A DNA stretch of 64,000 nt from an uncultured Clostridium sp. (lineage in GTDB: Bacteria; Bacillota; Clostridia; TANB77; CAG-508): NCBI GenBank assembly GCA_947427205.1, contig CANEHB010000006.1:16118-80117 (forward strand), in the 5' to 3' direction. Both the position numbers and the translations under genes were made by a program. The notes below the pieces were generated by a model. The model searched no databases, had not been told where the DNA came from, and worked only from the letters and a program-made list of their open reading frames with translations. Below, piece by piece: positions 57,492-64,000 of the stretch (its first letter is position 1; each line of letters begins with the position of its first letter).

Positions 57492-57968
57492 TTATTTTTT
57501 AACACCTTGTATATGAATAATTCTGATTTTTTTATATGGATATGAATTAACATCTCTTCCAAATGAATCTAATGTATGAGAAGCAATAAATATTTTCTCA
57601 TTCTCTACTGCTATTATTATTAATGAATGTGTAAAATGTTGTCCGTCAAAAGATAATTGTACTATATCTCCTATTTTAGGCTCATCTGATATATTTCCAA
57701 TTGGTCCTATTCCCTTATTATTTATTAAAAAATCATATAAAAATTCAACTCCTGTCCATGATGGTGATTTATCATTAGCATTATTATAATACCATCCATA
57801 TACCTTATCATAATTCATTACATTACTTCCTGCATATATACATTGTGATACAAAATTTGTACAATCTCCTCCTATCATATCAAAATTATAATAATCTGGA
57901 TTTCTTTTATATGCCCATTTATTTGCATATTCTACAGCTTTTTGCCTATTATATTTTTCAATATACAT
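57492..57968 (-). CDS. amidase domain protein (Amidase_6, NlpC/P60-like)
   Basis: 158 residues. It starts YNRQKAVEYANKWAYKRNP and has the catalytic Cys motif GGDCTNFVSQC (Cys36), then the His region DGQHFTHSLIIIAVENEKIF. These are marks of the putative amidase family related to NlpC/P60 wall hydrolases. No signal peptide, unlike most relatives, so it may act inside the cell or in a spore. AGGAGG site. Single gene with a strong terminator. Confidence 0.85.
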   Translation of the reverse strand: MYIEKYNRQKAVEYANKWAYKRNPDYYNFDMIGGDCTNFVSQCIYAGSNVMNYDKVYGWYYNNANDKSPSWTGVEFLYDFLINNKGIGPIGNISDEPKIGDIVQLSFDGQHFTHSLIIIAVENEKIFIASHTLDSFGRDVNSYPYKKIRIIHIQGVKK

Positions 57969-58077
57969 ATAATCTTCCTCCTACTATAATTATATGAAAA
58001 AATATCTTAGACGATATAAACTATAAATATCAAACTTCTCTATTTTTATAAGACCTATAAAAATTAACTAGTAAATT

Positions 58078-58102
58078 AAACACTACAGTAACTGTAGTGT
58101 TT
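58078..58102 (-). terminator. terminator of the ABC exporter operon
   Basis: A perfect 11-bp stem AAACACTACAG/CTGTAGTGTTT (58078-58088 with 58092-58102), 8 bases after the permease stop. Confidence 0.85.
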
Positions 58103-58110
58103 AATAAAAT

Positions 58111-60657
58111 CTATATATTTTCTTTTCTAATTGTTTCTATAATATTCTGTTTATTAATCTTATCTAAAGAATATTTCATAATTAATCCAACTATTAAAAA
58201 CACAAACACTATAGAAAGAACAATAGCTGTAATTGGTAATTTATAAGACATATCCATTCCCTCTGAAAAAGCTTTATATACAAAGTATGAACCTATAATA
58301 CCAATAGGAATCCCTATAATTAATGATTTACTCCCATAGAATACACTTTCTAATTTTATCATTCTACTAAATTCACTTTTTGTCATTCCTATTGATTTGA
58401 GCATTGCAAATTCCTTTTGCCTTAAATTCATATTAGTAGTTATTGTATTAAATATATTAGTTACAGCTATTAATGTAATAACTGCTATAAATCCATATAA
58501 GAATATAGATATAACTAAAACCATTGCATTTTCAGTTCTTCTTGCCTCTTCATAATCATATACATTTGTATTCTTATTATACTTTTCATCAGAAGCAATT
58601 AAATTTTTAATATCATCACTTAATTTTCCAGAATCATCAGACATTATATACATATTAGATATTTTGTAGTTTTTAATTTCTTCCATCATTTTATCACTAA
58701 CAATTATTCCAGTTCCATCATCCATCACCATAGGTCTTTTATCCGTTGATTTAGCAATTTTAATACTAAATGAATCACCTGCTACTACTTCATCACCTTC
58801 TGATTCTCCAATTTTGTTTAATTCTATAGAATCTCCAGCTTTAATATTATACATATCTCCATTTTTCTTTTTATTATTATAAAAGAAAGTTGTATTATTT
58901 ATTAAAATCCCTTTATCCTCATAATCTTCTACTTTACCACCAATTTCCTCTACAAATTTTTTATACTCTGCATCTCCTATTGCCATAATAGTTTCAAATT
59001 GATTTTTGTCATTATCTTTTACTCCATAATATAACCTTCCTAAATCAGACAAATATGAATTAGAAATCAAAACACCTTTAGTTTTCACTATTGAATAGTT
59101 CTTTATATTATCTAATTTTGCAATATCTTCAAAAGTTATAGCTACCTTATCATAATCTGATTCTTGATATCCTCTAGAATACAAAACTAAATTATAATCC
59201 ATCTCTTTATAATACTCATTCGCCATTTTAAATCCAAAATCTAAAAATGAAGAAAGTGAAATAAAAATTGCCACACTTACAACTAAAGAAATTACTGTAC
59301 TTCTATATTTTCTTCTATTTCTTTTTAAGTTTTTATATGATATATCTCCACCAACTTTAAATATCTTTTTTATAATTCTAGATGATTTTATTTTTTTAGA
59401 TGAAATTTTAATTTCAGTATTACTTCTAATTGCTTCTATTGGAGATATCTTTGAAGCTTTTCTTGCTGAGAATATTGTTGAAAAATATATTGTAACACTT
59501 GCAAATAATACACTAATTAAAATTGGCATAATTGGCACACTATATACAAATTTTATTCCATTTAATGCCTCAGCTAAAATATAATTAATTAAATGTATCA
59601 AAACAAAAACAGCAAAAACTCCACTTAAAATTCCTAACGGTATAGCTATAATTCCAAGAATAAATCCTTCAAATAGCACATTTTTCTTAATTTGCTTAGA
59701 AGTTGCTCCTATGCTTGCTAAAATACCATATTGTCTTATTTTTTCAGTAATTGATATAGCAAAACTGTTTTTAATAACAAACACACTTGAAACAATTATA
59801 ATTACTATAACTACTCCAGCTACACTATATAACATAGACATTGTGCTATCACTCAATGCTGAACCTTCTAATCTTAATAATCCTGTATTATATGCATACA
59901 TATACTCATCTGTATCATTTATAATATTTTCAGTTTTATTTTTATAATTTTTAGAATCTTTATATCTAAAGCTCAAAGTAATATTTTCATTTGAAGTTTC
60001 TCCAAAATTATTGTCTAAAGTTATAACACTATATCCTGGTGCTGTATATGGTTCAATCATCTCATTTGGTCTTGAAACAATACCCACTATCTCATATTCT
60101 TTACTATATTTCGCTTCCAGGTTTTCTTCTATTTCTTCATCATATGGGTTATTTTGAGATAATTTACATCCTTCTGATACCCTATCTGATATTTCTAAAT
60201 TTACTTTATCACCTATTTTATATTCTACTTTACCATTACTTAAAATATGATATGGTATAACTATTTCATTATCATTTTGTGGTAATCTGCCTTCCACTAA
60301 TTTTAAAGTATCTAATGATTCTTTACTATAACCTAATAAACATATGTAAGGTTTATAATCATTTTGAGACTCTTCTAATTTCGAATATCCTTTATATTTG
60401 TAAAAATTATAAAAACTTTCAATCTCTTTATTATTCTTAATTTTCTCAACATTTTCTGGAGCTACATCATAAATTGAAACATGAAAATTTCCATTGGATT
60501 CTTTTTCATATTCAAGTAAAGTCTTGTAAAAACTAGTTACCATACCAGAAACAGCACAAATTAAAGCAGTAGACAAAATAATTCCAATTATAGTAACTAT
60601 AGTTCGTTTCTTATTTAAAGATAAATCTTTTATTACAAATCTATTTAAAATACTCAT
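58111..60657 (-). CDS. FtsX/MacB-type ABC transporter permease
   Basis: 848 residues. Two copies of the FtsX-like layout: an N-terminal helix (TIVTIIGIILSTALICAVSG), an extracellular domain (about 45-260), three helices (about 270-400), a second N-terminal-type helix (STVISLVVSVAIFISLSSF), a second external domain and a final helix triplet (AVITLIAVTNIFNTITTNMN, SLIIGIPIGIIGSYFVYKAF, PITAIVLSIVFVFLIVGLIM). Such permeases expel or sense peptides, lipoproteins or antibiotics. It begins 5 bases after the ATPase gene. No two-component system is adjacent, so control is unknown. Confidence 0.92.
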   Translation of the reverse strand: MSILNRFVIKDLSLNKKRTIVTIIGIILSTALICAVSGMVTSFYKTLLEYEKESNGNFHVSIYDVAPENVEKIKNNKEIESFYNFYKYKGYSKLEESQNDYKPYICLLGYSKESLDTLKLVEGRLPQNDNEIVIPYHILSNGKVEYKIGDKVNLEISDRVSEGCKLSQNNPYDEEIEENLEAKYSKEYEIVGIVSRPNEMIEPYTAPGYSVITLDNNFGETSNENITLSFRYKDSKNYKNKTENIINDTDEYMYAYNTGLLRLEGSALSDSTMSMLYSVAGVVIVIIIVSSVFVIKNSFAISITEKIRQYGILASIGATSKQIKKNVLFEGFILGIIAIPLGILSGVFAVFVLIHLINYILAEALNGIKFVYSVPIMPILISVLFASVTIYFSTIFSARKASKISPIEAIRSNTEIKISSKKIKSSRIIKKIFKVGGDISYKNLKRNRRKYRSTVISLVVSVAIFISLSSFLDFGFKMANEYYKEMDYNLVLYSRGYQESDYDKVAITFEDIAKLDNIKNYSIVKTKGVLISNSYLSDLGRLYYGVKDNDKNQFETIMAIGDAEYKKFVEEIGGKVEDYEDKGILINNTTFFYNNKKKNGDMYNIKAGDSIELNKIGESEGDEVVAGDSFSIKIAKSTDKRPMVMDDGTGIIVSDKMMEEIKNYKISNMYIMSDDSGKLSDDIKNLIASDEKYNKNTNVYDYEEARRTENAMVLVISIFLYGFIAVITLIAVTNIFNTITTNMNLRQKEFAMLKSIGMTKSEFSRMIKLESVFYGSKSLIIGIPIGIIGSYFVYKAFSEGMDMSYKLPITAIVLSIVFVFLIVGLIMKYSLDKINKQNIIETIRKENI

Positions 60658-60662
60658 ATTAA

Positions 60663-61343
60663 CTATACTTTCCTTTCATCTGAAACTATTTTTCCATCAT
60701 CTATTACAATAACCCTATCTGCTTCCATAGCAATTTTCTCATCATGAGTTATTACAATTACTGTTTGATTATATTTTTGATTTGATAATCTTAAATATGA
60801 AATAATTTCTTCTGAAGCTTTACTATCTAAGTTTCCTGTTGGTTCATCAGCAAGCATAATAGCTGGACTATTTATAATAGCTCTTCCTATTGATACTCTT
60901 TGCTGTTGGCCTCCTGATAATTCATTTGGAAGATGTTTTTTTCTATCTTTTAGATTTAATGTTTCTAGTAAATCATTTAATTTTTTGCTATCAACTTGCT
61001 TATTATCTAATTCACAAGGAAGTGTAATATTTTCTTCAACATTTAAAATAGGAATTAAGTTATAAAATTGATAAATAATTCCTATGTTTCTTCTTCTAAA
61101 AATAGCTAAATCATCACTTTTTAATTTGTAAATATCAGTTTCTTTTATTCTTACATTTCCTGAAGTTGGTTTATCCACACCTCCTAATAAATGTAATAAT
61201 GTAGATTTACCACTACCACTTGCTCCAACTATAGCAACAAACTCACCTTCATCAACTGAAAATGATACCCCATCTACAGCATTTACTAAATTCTCTCCTT
61301 TTCCATATGACTTTCTTAAATTTTCTACTCTTAATATTTCCAC
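60663..61343 (-). CDS. ABC transporter ATP-binding protein (LolD/MacB type)
   Basis: 226 residues. Walker A GASGSGKST (residues 40-48), signature LSGGQQQRVSIGRAI, Walker B IMLADEPTGNLDS, and the H-loop VIVITHDEKIA. It powers the permease encoded directly downstream. GTG start after AAAGGGG. Confidence 0.95.
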   Translation of the reverse strand: MEILRVENLRKSYGKGENLVNAVDGVSFSVDEGEFVAIVGASGSGKSTLLHLLGGVDKPTSGNVRIKETDIYKLKSDDLAIFRRRNIGIIYQFYNLIPILNVEENITLPCELDNKQVDSKKLNDLLETLNLKDRKKHLPNELSGGQQQRVSIGRAIINSPAIMLADEPTGNLDSKASEEIISYLRLSNQKYNQTVIVITHDEKIAMEADRVIVIDDGKIVSDERKV

Positions 61344-61642
61344 AAAAAATCCCCTTTCTGTTTAAATCATGTCCATTCTTTACCTATATATTACTTTTAG
61401 ATTAAACAAAACATAATTTAAAATATCTTAAAAAATCTATTTTCATTCTAGCAATAATTTCTTAATACTTTATTAACGTAAAATTAAAATTTTCTTAATT
61501 TTTTAAATTAAAACTTTAAATCAATTTATATAAAATTATGAACAAATTTATATTAAAATATTTCACATATATATTTTTTATATATACATAATAAATCAAT
61601 TTTATATTTATTATTGTTATTTTTTTATATTTAATTAAAATA
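61344..61642. other. AT-rich divergent intergenic region
   Basis: 299 bases, nearly all A/T. No ORF or repeat stands out. It must hold the promoter of the ABC operon on the minus strand, which I cannot pin down. Confidence 0.4.
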
Positions 61643-61671
61643 TTGTAAATAATTTCTATTTATGGTATGAT
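61643..61671 (+). promoter_or_regulatory. promoter of the four-helix membrane protein gene
   Basis: TTGTAA (61643-61648), 17 bases, TATGAT (61666-61671) with an extended -10 TGG ahead. Confidence 0.7.
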
Positions 61672-61705
61672 TTTTGTAGAATTTAGTCATACGAAGGAGG
61701 AAAAT

Positions 61706-62314
61706 ATGGAAAAAAAAGAAATTAGTGCTCGAACTACTGTAAAAGCAATAGTAACTGGCTTCGTATCTTATGGAATAATAGCTAATTTTTTATGTTTACT
61801 TGTTTTAGCTATTGTTAATTATTTTTTAAGTAGCTTATCTGGAAATTTTACTAATGGATTATATATAACTGTTCCATTAATTGCTATTATTTTGGTTTAT
61901 TTTATAGTTCATGGTATTTGCAGAATTAGTACATATGATACATTTAAAAAATGCAAAACAAGTCCTGAAAATTATAAAAAAATTGTTAAATTTTTAAATA
62001 TATTTTTTATGCTTTGTATAGTTTTATCAATTATAATTTTTCTAGGTTTGCTTTACTTAAACTTAGAATATCAAGTAAAATCAATTGAACTTTCTATTTT
62101 ACAATATAAACAAAACTTTTCACAAGAGTTCACAGATTACTTAAAAAATGAAATGATAGATGCTTACAATGTGTCAAAAAATAATGCAATTACTTCAACC
62201 ATCATATTAGAAATAGGATTTATGATTTCATTTATTTCTTTAATACCATATCAAAGAAAAATGATTTTAAAATATAATGAATTTGAAGCTGAAAAAAATG
62301 AAATTAAAGAATAA
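61706..62314 (+). CDS. hypothetical four-helix membrane protein
   Basis: 202 residues from the ATG at 61706, chosen for AAGGAGG just ahead; the frame opens at 61667, which overlaps the promoter. Four helices (IVTGFVSYGIIANFLCLLVL, YITVPLIAIILVYFIVHGIC, LNIFFMLCIVLSIIIFLGLL, STIILEIGFMISFISLI) and a charged C-terminus. I do not recognise the family. Monocistronic with terminator. Confidence 0.75.
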   Translation: MEKKEISARTTVKAIVTGFVSYGIIANFLCLLVLAIVNYFLSSLSGNFTNGLYITVPLIAIILVYFIVHGICRISTYDTFKKCKTSPENYKKIVKFLNIFFMLCIVLSIIIFLGLLYLNLEYQVKSIELSILQYKQNFSQEFTDYLKNEMIDAYNVSKNNAITSTIILEIGFMISFISLIPYQRKMILKYNEFEAEKNEIKE

Positions 62315-62320
62315 TATTTT

Positions 62321-62347
62321 TAAAAGCCTTACTATGTAAGGCTTTTA
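62321..62347 (+). terminator. terminator of the four-helix membrane protein gene
   Basis: A perfect 12-bp stem TAAAAGCCTTAC/GTAAGGCTTTTA (62321-62332 with 62336-62347) followed by a T-rich stretch. Confidence 0.9.
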
Positions 62348-62783
62348 TTTTATATTATAGAAAACTGCGCTTAAAATCTCCCTCATTTAGTAAGCATATA
62401 AAAAATAGGCATATATTATACTATATATAAATAGATGTACTCTTCACTTTGCAATTCCTATAATTTAAAGTCTTAGTCAAAATTGTACACAAATTTATTA
62501 CTTAAATTTTACACCTATAACAAAGTACAATAAATTATTTCTTTATCAATTTTTATAAACGCTTCTTTTGTTTTAAAAATTAAGTTTCAAATTCTAATAC
62601 CTTTATTAAATTTAGATTTTTTATTATCTTGAATTTTATTTACTAAAAAATATAAATACTTCTTAAATTCTATAATATATTCTTATTTACATATGTATTT
62701 TATGAATATCTTTAAAATTCTTTAATATAATTGATTATATCTTTTAAGTTTTAAAAGACATTTTATTTATAAAGGATTATAGT
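62348..62783. other. AT-rich intergenic region
   Basis: 436 bases with no supported gene. The ribosome site AAAGGATTATAGT for the ZIP gene is at its right end. No metal-regulator operator is recognisable. Confidence 0.4.
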
Positions 62784-63521
62784 ATGGAAAGTATTGGAAT
62801 TATAAGTTTATATGGTCTTATATTTGGAATGATCGGTACTACTCTAGGAGGTATTATTGGCGCATTTTTAAACGTTAATTCTAAAAAATTTCTAAGTTTT
62901 ATATTAGAATTTGCAGCAGGATTAATGACAGCTGTTATATGTTTTGATTTAATTCCTGAAGCACTTAATATTACTAATATATCAACTTGTATTATAGGAA
63001 TTTTTATAGGAATATCTACTATGATTTTATGTGATAAATTTGTGAATAAATATTGTAAAAATAATTCATCCTTAAGTCAAAATCATATGCTTAAAACTGG
63101 TATTATTATAGCAATAGGTCTAGCTGTACATAATTTTCCTGAAGGATTAGCCATTGGAGCTGGATTTGAAGCATCTACTGTACTAGGTTTCAAATTAGCA
63201 ATTGCAATAGCTCTACATGATGTACCAGAAGGAGTTTCAATAGCTGTTCCTTTAAAAAACAGTGGCTCTTCTAAAAAGAAATGTATACTTATAACAACTC
63301 TTTCTGGTTTAACTACAGGCATTGGTGCATTTTGTGGTGCTATTTTTGGAAATATATCAAATACATTAATTGGTATCTCTTTAGCTTTTGCAGCTGGAGC
63401 AATGCTTTATATAGTTTCTTGTGAACTTATTCCAGAATCTAAAAATTTATACAAAGGTCGTTTTGCTTCTTTAGGTAATATTCTAGGAATAATAGTTGGA
63501 ATATTAGCAGAAAGTTTATAA
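62784..63521 (+). CDS. ZIP-family metal transporter
   Basis: 245 residues, about eight helices. The two family metal-site motifs are present: HNFPEGLAIG (His116) and HDVPEGVSIAVPL (His145), and the first helices carry GTTLGGIIGAF and FDLIPEAL. It should take up zinc or another divalent metal (ZupT/GufA branch). ATG with AAAGGA. Single gene with its own terminator. Confidence 0.93.
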   Translation: MESIGIISLYGLIFGMIGTTLGGIIGAFLNVNSKKFLSFILEFAAGLMTAVICFDLIPEALNITNISTCIIGIFIGISTMILCDKFVNKYCKNNSSLSQNHMLKTGIIIAIGLAVHNFPEGLAIGAGFEASTVLGFKLAIAIALHDVPEGVSIAVPLKNSGSSKKKCILITTLSGLTTGIGAFCGAIFGNISNTLIGISLAFAAGAMLYIVSCELIPESKNLYKGRFASLGNILGIIVGILAESL

Positions 63522-63533
63522 TTAAAAATAAAT

Positions 63534-63571
63534 AAAGCTAGGATTTAATACTTCTATTAATTCCTAGCTTT
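63534..63571 (+). terminator. terminator of the ZIP transporter gene
   Basis: AAAGCTAGGA/TCCTAGCTTT arms (63534-63543 with 63562-63571) with inner A/T pairs and a T-end. Confidence 0.85.
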
Positions 63572-63590
63572 TATAAGAGTATGAGATTAT

Positions 63591-63627
63591 TTTAGGTCAT
63601 GGGGTTTTGAGGTGCCCCATGCCTAAA
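63591..63627. repeat. GC-rich hairpin
   Basis: TTTAGG then CATGGGG (63591-63604) pair with CCCCATG then CCTAAA (63615-63627), 13 pairs with one bulged T and a 10-nt loop. It is strikingly G/C-rich for this window and is not followed by a T-run on either strand. Confidence 0.5.
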
Positions 63628-64000
63628 CTCAATGACTAATTTATTTGCTAACTTTATTTTATGTATTTAATTTTTGCTTTTGTCTACATATTAATTTATA
63701 TAGTTTTTCTTTTTCTGCTTTTTATGTATTTTTTTATTCTAGTTAGCTCTTCTATTTTCATTTGATAAATAATATTTCTAGTTTATATTTAATGTTTATC
63801 TTTAGCTAATAATTTTTTTATTTCTATTAGCTTATTGCTTATTTTATAGTTTAATATTTAATTTATTATTTATCTTCTTTTTTAGCTTTTTTCTATTCTG
63901 TACTTATAATTCTATGTTTTATTATTTATTCATTTTCTTTTGTATTTTTTCTTTTTCTAATTTGAATTACTATAATGTTTACTAATATTACTATTGAGAT
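63628..64000. other. low-complexity T-rich (plus strand) non-coding stretch
   Basis: About 370 bases with stops in the frames I read and an extreme strand bias: T on plus, A and G on minus. The word TTAGCT recurs several times. No gene, tRNA or CRISPR repeat is visible. Confidence 0.45.

Overview
The window is very AT-rich. Native codons strongly favour A/T, Shine-Dalgarno sites are strong (AAGGAGG-like), TTG and GTG starts are frequent, and it carries CotF-type spore-coat genes, MecA, and an rpoB/rpoC, ftsH, tilS, rplI-dnaB and mreCD-PBP2-minC gene set. This points to an endospore-forming, low-GC Clostridia-type Firmicute, probably an uncultured gut-type lineage. Species cannot be named from the sequence alone.

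Layout. 1-18,620 holds three giant minus-strand surface proteins with export signals, DUF11-like and SdrD B-like domains and C-terminal membrane anchors; the first is cut by the left edge. The 2,605-residue one has a Cys/Gln pair typical of thioester adhesins and an unusual Cys/His-rich block. 18,978-19,575 is a two-gene hypothetical unit. 19,623-24,864 is a cell-shape operon: DUF4321, radC, mreC, mreD, PBP2, minC. 25,124-28,624 has mecA, an M23 peptidase, two CotF-like genes, a Fic protein and tRNA-Lys. 28,724-30,242 is a complete, much more GC-rich purine permease cassette, probably acquired by transfer. 30,477-40,429 has ftsH, tilS, dnaB, rplI, a GdpP-like phosphodiesterase, a BIG2 protein and a fused phospholipase/phosphodiesterase. 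40,552-48,161 is rpoB-rpoC with a structured leader. 49,307-52,048 is a tRNA-Gly/tRNA-Cys locus followed by repeated tRNA-Cys 3' ends, a tiny membrane peptide, a foreign-looking membrane gene and debris. 52,133-64,000 has a histidine phosphatase, a LysR/Nudix/B3-4 operon, an ECF sigma with its anti-sigma, an amidase, an ABC exporter, a membrane protein and a ZIP transporter.

Main discovery candidate. Three native genes (radC, the DUF4321 gene, the histidine phosphatase) are each broken by one extra base, and in all three the break lies exactly at an in-frame CGG codon followed by A. Skipping the C (+1) gives GGA (Gly) and restores the full conserved protein. By manual scan no other native gene, roughly 17,700 codons, has an in-frame CGG, although CGG across codon boundaries is common. 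The only other in-frame CGGs found are in the two genes that look foreign. This suggests that CGG is unassigned or hungry in this organism and is resolved by +1 frameshifting, or read as a CGGA quadruplet for Gly.

How the genes work together. Much of the window serves the cell envelope: the shape and division operon, M23 and amidase hydrolases, the giant surface proteins, an envelope-stress-type sigma/anti-sigma pair and an FtsX-type ABC exporter. The core information-processing genes (rpoBC, dnaB, rplI, tilS) sit between them.
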